From Oopsacas minuta (lineage: Eukaryota > Porifera > Hexactinellida > Lyssacinosida > Leucopsacidae), in NCBI GenBank assembly GCA_024704765.1, contig JAKMXF010000025.1:59176-123175 (forward strand): DNA of 64,000 bases. The letters run 5' to 3'. This document shows, piece after piece, positions 24,194 through 35,592 of the stretch. The notes beneath the pieces were generated by a model. It ran no database searches, was not told where the DNA came from, and saw nothing but the letters and a program-made list of their open reading frames with translations. The position numbers were made by a program, and so were the translations under genes. Every line of letters starts with the position of its first letter. The stretch's first letter is position 1.

Positions 24194-24745
24194 TATGAAA
24201 TATGAATCCAATATTACGGATATGAATTCGTATATCATATTCTAACTATATATGGTTTGAGCAATTGAGAAACTGGTGAATCTTTGTCACTCTGCTATTC
24301 AATTGCAGTAGCTTAGTGGTTCTCTGACAGTATTGGCGATTGAGTGAAAGTACATTATCAAACACATCAATAGTAAAAAGTTGAAAGGTGGAAATACTGG
24401 CGAATATCCTGAGAGAAATAAATAATTTAGAATTCATATTCTTGTCAAATTTCTTCCAGTTCCCTCCCCGCCCCCTAGCGCCACCCCTGCAATCGTGATG
24501 CGATATTATCTAAAAAAGTACTGAAATTTAGTAATACGGACCAAAAAAATGTAAAATCTCAAAAATACTTAACTAGCAGATTTCGTGTGTATATATTTTC
24601 TTACCTCCTAAAACCTAAGGAATTATGAATATATGGTTGGAAATTATGCTATTCCGTTAACCGAATTTATTTTTCTTAGCGAGTTAACTGGATAGAGCGG
24701 CGGTTAACTGGTTAACCGACTAACCGAATCCAGCCTTGCCTACCT

Positions 24746-25008
24746 TAATCTTTGTTCTAATTGACCCTGAAGCCTAAACTAAGAGGGATGGGGAACAAAA
24801 GAACAAGTGTAGTAGCTTATAATTATCCCTAATTAACTATTAACCAATTATTTTATAATTTAGTGCATTTATTATTACTATATTTAATTGCATGGCCTGC
24901 TCCACCTTTTGACTTATAAACGATTTTTAGCATATAATGTACTCGGAAAAATACAATTATTGAACTGAGAGTGAGATAAATTTGAGTGCCAAGTGTAGCA
25001 GCTCAAAT
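24746..25008. other. AT-rich DNA without a gene
   Basis: Nothing recognisable between the hAT target site and the GC-rich repeat block. Confidence 0.4.
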
Positions 25009-25262
25009 TAACCCCGCCAGAATATACCCGGGTATTATCTGGACTAGCCCAGATTATACCTTCTGAGCCGAGATTAACCCCCTGAGTATAAACTAGCCTA
25101 GCCCAGATCAACCCCCTTTTTTGAGAGTATAATCTGGGCTGGCCTAGATTAACCCCGGGCTTAACCTGGGCTAGTCCCGTTTATACCTGTGGGTTAATCT
25201 AGGCTAGCCCAGACTATGGGTTAAACTGGGTTGTGGGAGGTTAATCTAGGCTGTTACGCCGG
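25009..25262. repeat. Palindromic gctagcccag / gattaaccc repeat block
   Basis: The words ctagcccag, ctgggctag, gattaacccc and ggggttaatc recur at least ten times in both orientations over about 250 bp, spaced irregularly at 20-45 bp. The block can fold on itself extensively. It encodes nothing and its GC content stands out from the AT-rich flanks. Confidence 0.75.
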
Positions 25263-25669
25263 GTAGATCAACCCCTCTCAAATCCCTCTCGCCAAAGAGG
25301 TAGCTCGTTGATTCCTAAGGGGAACCAGTTCAATGTAGCATGAGAACACATCCACCATGCACAAGAAGTACCTGAAACCATCATCGGGTCATGGTAAATT
25401 TGAGACATCCAGTGCTATCCGATGTCAGTCATGTCGAACTTTCCCAGCGGCTCAGGTGGTCTATTCGATGCTTTCGACCTCTAAAAATTAGGCAAGCGTT
25501 ATAGAAATCGATCGAGTTGAGTGCCATATTTATCCAATAAAAAGTCCTCGCCAACAGCCGTAAGGTTCTTTGATGTCCACGAAACCTTCTGTGGGACCTG
25601 TACTAACAGTAAGAGCGGGGCCCATGAATTGGATTTCCATATTTTTGCTACATAATTAATAATTACAAG
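25263..25669. other. DNA without a gene
   Basis: No supported gene. The frame at 25499-25708 on the minus strand has no recognised motif. Confidence 0.35.
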
Positions 25670-25940
25670 CACGATTCGCTTGCTCGCGCTGTGCGGCTTA
25701 GCGAACACTTCGTATGTTTGTTAACCTCTTCATATTCTCTCTTCATAGTGTGAAAATCAGATTCAGCACATCCGATAAGTATAGTTAAATTTTATTGAAT
25801 TATGTTTACTTTCTTTGTCACGATAAAACATAGTTATGCGACATTTCAGAATTAAGAAATTCGAATTCAATATAGCAGTCCAGAAATCCTTGCTTGACAA
25901 CGAACAGACAGATAGACAGACAATTGCAATTTAATCATTT
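25670..25940 (-). mobile_element. Helitron-like non-autonomous repeat, minus orientation
   Basis: Read on the minus strand, the start attgtctgtctatctgtctg (near 25930) matches the start of the repeat at 41821, and the end cgaagtgttcgc ... gcgcgagcaagcgaa (near 25710-25680) matches the ends at 34842 and 42228. The CTAG terminus seen in the other copies is degraded here. Confidence 0.5.
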
Positions 25941-26098
25941 GGGACCGTTCAAACGTGTGTACGCTCAAGGGGGGAGGGTGGTACGCCAAGTGTGACATCC
26001 CATTCTTTCTAAATTACAAAACAGTGAAAAGCGTGACATAGGGAGGGGAAGGGGTCAAAATTAGGGAATTTTACGTTACGTAATGTTTGAACGGCCCC
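25941..26098. mobile_element. MITE with ggggccgttcaaac-type ends
   Basis: Left end gggaccgttcaaacgtgtgt and right end cgtaatgtttgaacggcccc are inverted repeats about 158 bp apart. A second member of the same family is at 52846-53000. Non-coding. Confidence 0.75.
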
Positions 26099-26269
26099 TA
26101 TAAATTAGCTTTTAAAAATGATATAAAATTGACTAGAATTTATGCTAGATATTATATCAGTAGTGTTATTTTCTAATTAACATGTGATTCCATTGAAAGA
26201 ATTTGGCCTTAAAGCAAATGGATTAAGTGTACACTCACACACTTATTAGATAACTTTGATAAACAGTAC
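26099..26269. other. AT-rich DNA without a gene
   Basis: Nothing recognisable. Confidence 0.4.
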
Positions 26270-26760
26270 AACAAATCGCGGGGCATGTGGGATCCCACAT
26301 GCCTATCGCCGGCCCTGGCTGCATGAACCCTCCTGAGATCTCTCCCCTCGCCAGCCTGGGTACAACAATCCTGCCATCGAACAGGAGTCACCGTTTCTCT
26401 CTCTGATATGGACAGCAATTTTCCTAAGAGGTCCTGTATAGAAAACCCCCTTCCTCCTTTAACTGTTGTAGGGCTCGGCTCGTGGTTTGGTCATGCCTCT
26501 GTAATTGCACAAAGTCTAGGGATTCAGTGTCATATTGTTCCACTATAACCTTGTCCTCGAATTCTTCCTCATGTTGTACTTCTGAGTCCATAACGGGATC
26601 AGTAGGCGCGCGATAAATTGTTGGGGAGACCGTTCTGTTTCCCTGGCAGGTAGGTTACGCGGTAATCAAACTCCCCTACTCTAAAATCCATCGGGCAAAT
26701 GTGTGGCGTGGGTTCTTTTGTCTACGAATCCATCTCAGTGGGTTGTGGTCGGTCATGTGC
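26270..26760 (-). pseudogene. Ty3/gypsy polyprotein fragment (RNase H end and linker)
   Basis: On the minus strand from about 26755 the sequence reads TDHNPLRWIRRQKNPRHTFA then RWILE, a stop, and, one frame on, GEFDYRVTYLPGKQN with LSRA. This is the C-terminal signature of gypsy-type RNase H (TDH-x-x-L-x-W ... fdy.v.y.pGk.N..aDaLSR). Further on, EEGGFLYRTS and GRIVVPRLARGE match the linker between RNase H and integrase. Frames change at least twice and the reverse transcriptase and integrase cores are absent. No long terminal repeat is visible nearby. It is an old, truncated retrotransposon fragment on more GC-rich DNA than its flanks. Confidence 0.7.
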
Positions 26761-27469
26761 CCGACGTTTCCAGAAGCACAGAGATATATCGCTCATTTGC
26801 AGCGGCTGATTAATCACGGGGCCCCAATCAAGTTGTCATAAGCAGATTAATTGAGAATAGAGTTAAATAATTAAAATCATGTGATACCATTCATCATTAA
26901 AGCATCACTTTTCTGGATTTTCTTAGTGCAAATTCTTGGACAATTGTTGTGATATCAATTTTCCGAACAACCTCACACTCAATTGACATAAGTGAAAGGC
27001 AATTGAATCAATTCTGCCCCATGGTCGAACGCAGTTCATTCTTAATTCTTTTTAGTTGTGAGATGTACGCTCTCAACTGCAATTACCTACCATTAAGCAT
27101 TGATAGAGCCGAAGGCCGACTTCAATATTTGGGGGTGTGGAAACTAAATCTTGCTTAATGAGTAAATTGTTCATGTTGACTTCTTTACTAGCTTTGTTTT
27201 TGTTATTCATGACTGTCAATATCTTGTACTACAAAATTTCCATCACACCAGTTTCAAGCTTCTTCATTTTTTACAGAGTCCTTCTGCTTCTAATCCTGTT
27301 TTAATATTTAACGATATGAAGCGTAACTATACATAGGGGACTGTGAACAAACTTATTATGTTTAGTATTTTAGCTGGCATTATTGTAAATATGTAAATGC
27401 AACTGATAAAGACCCATCTAAGTGGGTAAGAACTTGTTTATGATGATACTTGTTTAGGTATACCAAATA
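26761..27469. other. AT-rich DNA without a gene
   Basis: No supported gene. The frame at 26949-27158 has no family signature. Confidence 0.4.
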
Positions 27470-28087
27470 CAGTAAACATACACACCTCTGATTAAGGAAC
27501 CCCTCCCTATAGTGAACAGGGAACACTCTTTTGTGTCGTAAATATCACTTAGCCATTAAATGTCCCATCAAAGAACATAAGTTTTTATCATAATTCGTGG
27601 GGATCAACATGACAGTCAGTGGGCTGTATTTTGTTCACAGTTTGTGGCATCAGTGTGATCGATGTTTGTTTTGTTCTTTACACGACTGATTATTGAAATA
27701 ACAATTGTTTATGTGATAAGGAAGCCATTCCCATTGTTTGGTAAGCATATATATACCACTGTCTGTATGAAGATGACACTTTGTTTAAGCAATTGTACTC
27801 ATTATTACATTTAATAATACAGATTCGTTAAACTTGTACCTACATACGTACTACTCAATGCCGTGTGTTATACTGAAAATGGTTAATAAATACAATAAAT
27901 TAGATTATTTGATCAACGTTCATTACTTACAGTAGTACATCTTGCACCTGTTTACAAACAAACATTCATACACTTTATAGGTTTATGATAGGCCCCCCTA
28001 AATATAAATTTCTTATCAAGGAACACCTCCATATTAGGAACACTTTTCAGCTTTGCCAAAAGTGTTCCCTAATTAGAGGTTTTACCG
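27470..28087. mobile_element. Pogo-like non-autonomous element
   Basis: Left end CAGTAAACATACACACCTCT followed by gattaaggaac mirrors the right end, whose complement reads CGGTAAAACCTCTAATTAGG. TA dinucleotides flank both ends (27468-27469 and 28088-28089). The 618-bp body has no transposase. End sequence and TA duplication fit the pogo/Tigger branch of Tc1/mariner. Confidence 0.6.
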
Positions 28088-28441
28088 TAATCCGATCTGT
28101 GAAGGCAAATCATTGATCGTATAATTTTATGGCATAAACTATTCGAACACATATGGATTATTATGATGCTGTGTATCCTAGTTCACTTAATTAATATTAT
28201 TTGTGTTGAATTAATTGAGGCAATTATAGTGGGACCTAATTAATATCATACTGTAATAATTGGAAATGTTTCTGATAAAATTGGACATGTGACCTATGAA
28301 TTAGTGTGCAAGAAATTGGCCTCTAGAGGTATGTATTAGGCATTTGACTTGTCTAATGACAAGTGTGCCCTCTTTTGGCTTCCCTTCTGAGGAGTGTGCC
28401 ATATTTGCATATGAATTGTTTCATAGATTATAACACAGGCC

Positions 28442-28959
28442 TGTTGCGTAGGATTTTGACCCGCAAGTAGCAATTGCAAATCAAGTAATATCAACACTTC
28501 ATCCTTAGTCACATAGTATTCGTATTTATACATGTGTGACTTCCTGGATGCACACACTAACATTTTACTTTATTTCTAGATTTCAACATCAACACTTATA
28601 TTTACTTTTGACATTTTTCATTATGGATGCGACAGAGTATGAAGCAATTCGTGGATACCTCCAGACGAATATTATCCNTAAAATATTCACATTGAAATTA
28701 TTGTTGTTATTAATTACGCAAAATATTTGCATGGGATAAATACAACGAAAGAATAGTCAGAGATCTATAGCGTAGCCCATAATGACAACTTTCCCCCAAA
28801 AGTAAATCCTGGATTGAACACTGTAGAGGCATGGGTTACACCGTGCGTCTCATGCCAATGCAAGACAACTGTCGAACCAAGACTTGCCAGTGCAAACGGA
28901 AGCAAGTTAAATGCAACTCGAGGTGTCACAGACACTTTATCGTATGCGAGAACAGATAA
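28442..28959 (+). mobile_element. Second Ginger-like element, internal part missing
   Basis: Bases 28442-28677 repeat 13690-13925 at high identity: the same TGTTGCGTAGG start, the same promoter-proximal region and the same first exon (ATG at 28623, MDATEYEAIRGYLQ). The copy stops at a single N (28678). After it, at about 28862-28959, a frame reads NCRTKTCQCKRKQVKCNSRC followed by HRHFIVCENR and a stop. This Cys-rich tail (C-x-C spacing ending in RCH) is one I associate with the C-terminus of Ginger/KRAB-A-like integrase proteins. Copy 1 gives the body and copy 2 the probable tail of the same gene. No right terminus was found. Confidence 0.55.
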
Positions 28960-29381
28960 TAATGTAAAAACCACATCAATCAACTGGTCAACTAATTCAC
29001 TGAAATGTAATAGAGTTTCTAGACACGTTTACTACATTATTTCTTAATTTGTTACGATTTTTATAGTCTATTATTTATACATTTAGATATTAAGCATATT
29101 AAACAATACAAATACTTTTTCAAGTCAATTGAAGGATAATATTCGTAGTATGAATCTAGATACAACATTCATTTATTTTAGCAAACCATAAAACATATCT
29201 TTGAAATTTTCGAAATATTATTACTTAGTAAACCATAACATTAAATTTCAAATTTTGTATAAGAATAATTAAGAAAATACTTCGATTTCATAATAGAATG
29301 GAAAATAGGTTCATCACTTGTTGATGGCTGAAATGATAGCTGCAGTGTTTCCAATATCACAGGATTTCTATAAACTACCAA
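28960..29381. other. AT-rich DNA without a gene
   Basis: Nothing recognisable. I searched for a right-end complement of the Ginger terminus and did not see one. Confidence 0.35.
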
Positions 29382-29853
29382 CAGTGGTCCCCAACTTTTT
29401 AGAACCAAGTGCCAGTTCCTAGTAATATGTGTGAGTCAGGCGGGTCAAACTTCTCTTTCATACCCTATGTCCTTAGAGTAAGCTATTAGGACTACTTCAC
29501 ACATTTCTTAGTAACTAACATTGAACTAATACTACACTTCACTAACATGATAATGAGAAACTACATATGTAGTAGGCATTCGTTAAACAAACTAGACAGT
29601 AAACAAGAGATTACACAATATATGGGTAGTATTAGAGAATACATATAGGCGAGCCAAAATTGTATATTCACTGTTGCAGTAATCAAAAAAATGTGTTAAT
29701 TAATACGCTTCATTGAGTTGGCAAAGTGGCACTAATTTGTTAGTAGTAAGCGAATACATAAGAGTAGGCAAATTGGAGCTAGGGTTTGGCGGGCCAGAAC
29801 TTTTGGGAACGCGGGCCGGATTTGGCCCGCGGGCCGTAGGTTGGGGACCTCTG
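29382..29853. mobile_element. Non-autonomous hAT element (about 470 bp)
   Basis: The left end CAGTGGTCCCCAACTTTTTA and the right end, whose complement reads CAGAGGTCCCCAACCTACGG followed by CCCGCGGGCC, are the widespread hAT-type termini. The flanks aactacca / aactacag agree at six of eight positions, compatible with a worn 8-bp duplication. The frames across the GC-rich right end are not genes. Confidence 0.65.
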
Positions 29854-30747
29854 AACTACAGACTCGACAGTAGTGAAAGATGGAAATTTCTCCAACCAAA
29901 TATCGAGAAAAGCTAATAACTGATTCAAACACTTATGATACGAAACGTTCAGATTAGCTTCTATACCTTTCAGCAAAACAGTATACCTTGTGTAATTACA
30001 CTTGAAATAAGCAGCAAACCTTTCCATTGTCATAACATTAGTATTGAACGCTGACAATAGTGTATTTACTTGATGCAAGAGCACGTAAATTCATTGACAG
30101 ATGCTTGTGGTCTTAAGATTAGATTAACAAACTATTTGTTGTATCGGGAAGGTTCTGTGTATTATTCAGGGTTGTTTGATCTAAATCAATGATTTTTATT
30201 AATAAAAATCATGATTTAAATCAAAATCCGAGTTTTATCAAAATATCTTATTTAAATTCAATATTTTGATGTTTTTATTATTTTATTAAGCTGATTATGT
30301 CCATTCTGATATTATTATGTATACCTATCGAAAATCTATTCATTTGTACAGTCAGGTTCGCGTATCGTGAACCCCTTCATAATGACTTGGCTTAATACAA
30401 ATCTTACGTAAGCCGAAGAATTGGGACCTGAGGGGGTTGTTCATATTAAGCGGGATGGTTCAGTCAGCTGTCATACAAAATCCGATTTTTTTAAAAAAAT
30501 CATGATTTAGCTCACAACATCTCCAATAATAGTGACTCACTATTATTGAGATGTTGTGAGCTATTGTATCAGGTATTACAAGCCGTCATAAAGAGAAGTT
30601 GGATGGCAACACAAGATGTACAGTATAATCGGATACCGACATTTCGTTACTTATTTGATTGGTCAATTTTAATTATTATTTTTAATTAAATTATTCCCCT
30701 TAAATATTATAAAATCCACCCTTGTAGAATCCCAGTTATAGTTTAGA
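29854..30747. repeat. AT-rich DNA with three palindromes
   Basis: No gene. Bases 30189-30214 form a palindrome around tgatttttattaataaaaatca with gatttaaatca tails. Bases 30353-30480 begin cagtcaggttcgcg and look like another pogo-type non-autonomous element. Bases 30508-30563 form a near-perfect 28-bp-arm hairpin (tagctcacaacatctc at left) differing by one base between arms. Confidence 0.6.
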
Positions 30748-33700
30748 CATAGCATTCTATATACTAAGACAATGGCACTCTATCGAAATTTTGGACCATG
30801 GATTGTCATTACCATCGGACTACTTTACATCATAACTTTTGTATTTCTTAATATATCAAAGTGATTTTAACATTTATGTGTATCCAACAACTGCTTACTC
30901 CTTAGAACATATTTTGGTATAATTTTGCCTGATTTATAAAACTTCAGTTTTGCACATGTTTGAGTATCCAATTCAGTCGTATTGTTCGCGCGAATTAATC
31001 GCCTATAGTGCTCTAAGAATATGTATAATTCATTATGAGGATAGAAATCTTATGTAGCAACATGCAAACTATGTATTAGCGTCAATATTTGTGATTACTT
31101 TTAAAATTTTGTGTCTTAAACGTCTTAATATGAAAAATATTTTACCCACCCATAAATTTTGTATTCAATGTTGATAATATATAATAATTATTGTAAATAT
31201 TTTCGTTTCTTCCAATTACTGCAATATTTGTACCGCATCATCACATATTCAACATGACATGCCTAGTACCTGGTTGTAAGTCTTATTATCACAGTCAAGG
31301 TGATTCATATGTGCCTACTTTTTCCTTTCCTACTGATGTTGAAACTCGTGAAAAGTGGTTTCGAGCGATCCCTCGACCGAAAGGAGACTATAAGGAGAAT
31401 AAACGATTTTTGGTAAGTTGCTATAGAAATTTGTCTGTGATATAGTATAATTATTTCTATCTTTATAGGTCTGTATACATCATTTCCGTGAAGAAGATAT
31501 CGAGAGGAATATTGAATATTATAACGGAGTTGAGATGATCAAGATGCCCAGGAAAAAAGTTGTTCTTAAGAAATTTGCAGTTCCTAGTATCTTTCCAAAT
31601 TGTCCAACTTATTTCACAGATGCAGTTGCTAAAACCCAAAGGCTATCTCTAGACGATAAAGAGGAGAAGAGGATGCAGGATGTATACAAGAAAAGTCGAA
31701 CAGAATTTCAAGAGACAGAAGCTAAGTTCAGGATTTCGAGTCTTAGTTGTATTATATCTAAGTTGCACATGATCGAACTCCCAAACGGTTGGCTTTTCCA
31801 TCGCCCTGATTCTTCTAACATACTATTTCTTAAGATTCAATTTTGTGACGAAGTTTCCACTATTGAACGATATATAATTGTCGATGAAAGTTTATTTTGT
31901 AAGTCTTTTTATAAAGAAAAGAACAAAATTCAGCTCTCGTCTTCCTCAATAAATGATATCAGGTTATTAGAAAACATTATACATGAAGTTGATTTATTTG
32001 AAATATCTCCAAGTACTAATACAAATACCTCTGCGACATCTCTGATACAACATGTGGAGAACTCTATTCATAGTCTTGGTCAAGCTATTGATACATTAGA
32101 GCACACTGATTCCAAATTATATTTCGAAATCGCTGAGGCTTCTTTACGAATGCGTCTTACTTTTTTGCTCGATCAGTTGAAATATCTAATCATTGATAAA
32201 CATGCTCGACGTTATAACATCACATTCAATAATTTAGAACGCCATGTTATTCTTCAAATGGATGAGGTACATATCCGTGGTGATGCATCATATAAGGGAG
32301 GGAGAGTAATTGGGTCGATTGACAATCCTAATGATCCATATACCACAGTTTTCTCCATGATGGTTTCTAGCCTATCGGCCAAGTTTTCTACCATTGTTCG
32401 GTTGATTCCTTTGGGTTCTTCTTCTGCTGAATCATTGTATCCTATTGTCAGGTCTACTATCTGTGATATCGAAGCTTGCGGTCTATTTGTAGAAGCTGTT
32501 TGTACTGACAACTATCCACTGAACGTTCGTTTATACAAATTGTTTTCAACTAGTTCGAAACTGGAGCCAAAAGTACAACACCCCTGCAACCCACATAGAA
32601 ATTTAATTTTGCTTTTTGATAGTGTTCATATCATTAAGTGCATCCGAAATAATTGGTTGAATCTCAAAAATATTGACAACACTTTCATTTTTCCGAAGTT
32701 CGACGAATGTCTAGTAAGTATTCAAAACATCATTGACACTAACAAAAATTTTTACCTCTCCATCCCTAGAGCCAGCATTTCTACTGCCAATTTGACCTCT
32801 AAATCTGTATATCCAGATATTTGTTACGCTCGATTTCAAGATATACGAGATTTGTTTAGATCGGATAGATGTAATTTATTGAAACGAGCACCAAAATTAA
32901 CAGCGAAAGCTTGTTGGCCCTCAAGCTTAGAACGGCAAAATGTCAGTTTTGCATTGAAAATTTTTCATGAGACAACATCTGCTGGCCTATTAGCGTGGAA
33001 AATCGAAAATGACACCAAACACATCAATCAAACAGTAGATTTTCTTGATCTTATTAACCGGATATGGAAAATATTCAATGTGAACTGGGTTGGGAAAAAT
33101 ATACGTTTTAATGATGAATTTTCAGCCCCAATATACCCAGACGATTTTCGGTTGCTCTTTTTGAACAACGTGGTCTCCTGGTTGGATAGTTGGGTTAATC
33201 TACCTTTTTTGTCCGGAAAATTAACGCCACAAACCTTTACCAGCTTTAGACATACATGTGAGGCATTACCACTACTAGTCAAACAACTAACTGAAAATTG
33301 TGGGTACCAATATCTTCTTACTGCGAGAATACAAAATGATGCTTTAGAACACCATTTTGGATTATACAGACAAATTCAGGGTCTCACTATCAAATATCTT
33401 TTAACCAAGTTTTAGAAAGCGAACGAAGACTCCAACTTTCCAACCTTTTAAAAGTTTTTGATATAAAATATGGTTTGGCAGATAACGTTTCACTAAAAGA
33501 ATACCTTAGGCAATTCGCAGACGATTGTGAGTTTATAAGTGATGAAAAGCAACTCGATATAGAACCTTATATGACTATATTGAATGATATCTCGCTCATT
33601 GAATTAGAAGTTTCTCAGATTGAATGCCTCATCTATATAGCAGGATATGCAGTCTTCTCTTACATAAAAAAGTCAAATACTGTCAATCTTGTTACGATCT

Positions 33701-34521
33701 TTTAACAACAGATAGACTCCTAGAAGTTAATAATGACGTTGGTTCTCAATATACTTTGATTAATTTAGTAGATCGAGGTTCTCTTAAATATCCTTCTTCT
33801 TGTGTAGTAAAGTCTGTTACTATCTTGTATAAAGCCTTTCTGATGATAGATAACTGTGATTCCCTCAGCAAGAAATTCTATTCTGCACAGTCCCGTAGTT
33901 TGTTGGTACTCATTTCTATGACAATCATTTCAGAGAAATATACTGATGTTTGGAATGATTGTTGCTCCTGTGGCGTTTGGAATCGGGACATATTGAAGAA
34001 ATTGTGTGTTACATGGTCAAATATCATCTTGTCGAAGAGAGTCCGCAATTACAATTTTATGGTTTTAAATAGGGATAATACTAAGCTTAAAAAATACAAA
34101 TAATTTTTCTTTGTTCATTTTTAGATCATTTTACTGTTAGAATTTTGTGTAGAAGACTGAAGCTATTGTATTGTTATTCGATTTGTTATGTTCAGCTGGA
34201 CGTTTATGATAGTATAATATATTACTGTTACTACTACCAAGAGAATGTATTATGTTATTTATTGTATACTACATATACGTATTGTACTGTTAAATATATG
34301 GTTTGACTTATTAAAATCTATTATGTTGATTTTGAATCTTCTAATATTGAATTAATCAGGCCGGGTGTGGTAAATCATTTAATCTGATGATTAATAATTA
34401 ACTAGAAGCAGTAGAATCACAACTATAGATAATACATTATACTTTGAAAGTCGATGGTAATGACAATCCATGGTCCAAAATTTCAATAGAGTGCCATTGC
34501 CTTAGTATATAGAATGCTATG
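30748..34521 (+). mobile_element. P element with 70-bp terminal inverted repeats
   Basis: Bases 30748-30817 (starting CATAGCATTCTATATACTAA) are mirrored at 34452-34521 with only a few mismatches. P elements also start with CAT. The 3774-bp body carries a THAP-domain P-type transposase with one intron. The 8 bases outside each end (agtttaga and aaataaca) do not match, so the expected 8-bp duplication is not conserved. Confidence 0.85.
31254..34103 (+). pseudogene. THAP9/P-element transposase, near complete, two frameshifts
   Basis: Exon 1 (31254-31412) and exon 2 (from 31469) join in phase across a GTAAGT...TTATAG intron. Residues 1-80 form a THAP zinc finger: MTCLVPGCKSY, EKWFRAIPRP, VCIHHF (C2CH ligands), which binds the element ends. 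The catalytic RNase H-like core follows: LQMDEVHIRG (first Asp), VCTDNYPLNVRLYKLF (second Asp), LFDSVHIIKCIRNNWL, and ALEHHFGLYRQIQG with the catalytic Glu, as in THAP9 and Drosophila P transposase. The frame holds for about 690 residues to 33374, where one base change shifts it. The C-terminal region resumes (SHYQISFNQVLESERR, ECLIYIAGYAVF) and shifts once more in an A-run at 33667-33672 before KYCQSCYDLLTTDRL and the end at 34103. DDE residues are intact. The second shift lies in a homopolymer and could be a sequencing error. Confidence 0.85.
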
Positions 34522-35592
34522 AAATAACATATGGGAAATCTTCATTTTTAGGAATTAAATTAAATGTTTGGTGTTTACTCCAAGATTGTAATATTTTGAT
34601 AATTGGTTACTAAGGATTTCAAAGCTTCCCGCCCAATTTAACATCCTAGATAGAACCCTGATAATCTAAACAACATTTTATAAATATTATTCACTTTTGG
34701 GGACATAAAGTGAGCAGATTTAAAGAGCAGTATCATGTTTGCTACAGTTAAGATTATAAATTTATGTACTCGATGGCCGTAGGCCCGATTGTGGGCACGA
34801 AGTGTTCGCAACCACGTAGCGGGAGCAAGCGAAGCGCGCTAGTATTTAATGAATTCAGTATGACTCGATTCGACTTGTTTAAGAGATACACTCAAATGCT
34901 ACACTGAGTTGCTCCGTATATTTATCCCTGTAAGGCTGTAACATATAGACGATAAACAGAGTCGTGGATAATCCCATGGAGCACTAATATAGACCAATGA
35001 AATAGTAGCATATCGTTATACCATGAATAGTCCTATACAAAATCCCAAGTGTTCCTCAGTTTCAGTGACTGTACCAATTCATATTCCAACATTATATTAA
35101 GTTACTATTGGGCCATGTACATCCAATTAGAAATTCTGCGTAGTTTCTGATACGTTATTTCAGCTGTTCCTACTGCTAACTAACTAAGGTACTGCTCATG
35201 ACATTCCGTCGAAATCGACGGGTAGTATGCTAGCTTTATACACTTGAACTAATTAATCGCGTCTTGAACGGTCGAGCAGGATCAAAGTTTTCGTGATATA
35301 TGTATCAGCAAAACTTAGGTGGGTTTCGTAAATGGTATGTCATGTATACAAGATAAATACTTTTCAAATATATCCGGAAGGTTGGTGCTGGAGTTATGAC
35401 GGTCTATAGAAGTACTGTGAACACCAAAAGGCGTTTTCACGCTTGCCTCCAGCAATTGGTCACTCCACTAGTTCATGGTAAGCGAAGCGACCTTGAATTC
35501 CAAGAAAATATTGCTGTCGTTTGTAATTTTGAAAATAGAGTAAAATGCTCTGACTAAGATAGATGAAAATTATTTTAGCATATATACGAATC
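34522..35592. other. DNA without a gene, with a Helitron-like 3' end
   Basis: Bases 34764-34842 (ggccgtaggcccgattgtgg ... cgaagtgttcgc ... gagcaagcgaagcgcgCTAG) match the 3' ends of the repeats at 25680 and 42228 and end in CTAG followed by T. No matching 5' end was seen. The rest, up to the N gap, shows no gene. Confidence 0.45.

Larger units (their letters stand above)
19925..24489 (-). mobile_element. Autonomous-type hAT element nested in the outer hAT
   Basis: The ends are CAGGGGTGGCG at 19925 and its complement CGCCACCCCTG ending at 24489. The 8-bp duplication CAATCGTG is perfect on both sides (19917-19924 and 24490-24497). It carries a ZMYM1-like transposase on the minus strand and is itself interrupted by a mariner at 22867-24193. 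Removing the mariner leaves about 3.2 kb. Confidence 0.9.
19774..24737. mobile_element. Outer short hAT element split by a nested hAT
   Basis: Ends are imperfect inverted repeats, CAGGGCTGGGGGTGGTTAAC at left and the complement of aaggctggattcggttagtc at right, with subterminal gttaaccg blocks on both sides. The 8-bp duplication GCCTACCT flanks it (19766-19773 and 24738-24745), allowing a one-base difference at the right tip. Without the nested insertion this is only about 390 bp of non-coding DNA, so it is a non-autonomous hAT. Confidence 0.85.

Noticed and set aside
29713-30084. Overlapping frames on both strands near a GC-rich stretch
   Set aside because: They cover the right terminus of a non-autonomous hAT element; the GC-rich terminal repeat creates open frames by chance.
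32254-32511. Minus-strand frame inside the P transposase
   Set aside because: Shadow of the plus-strand THAP9-like coding region.
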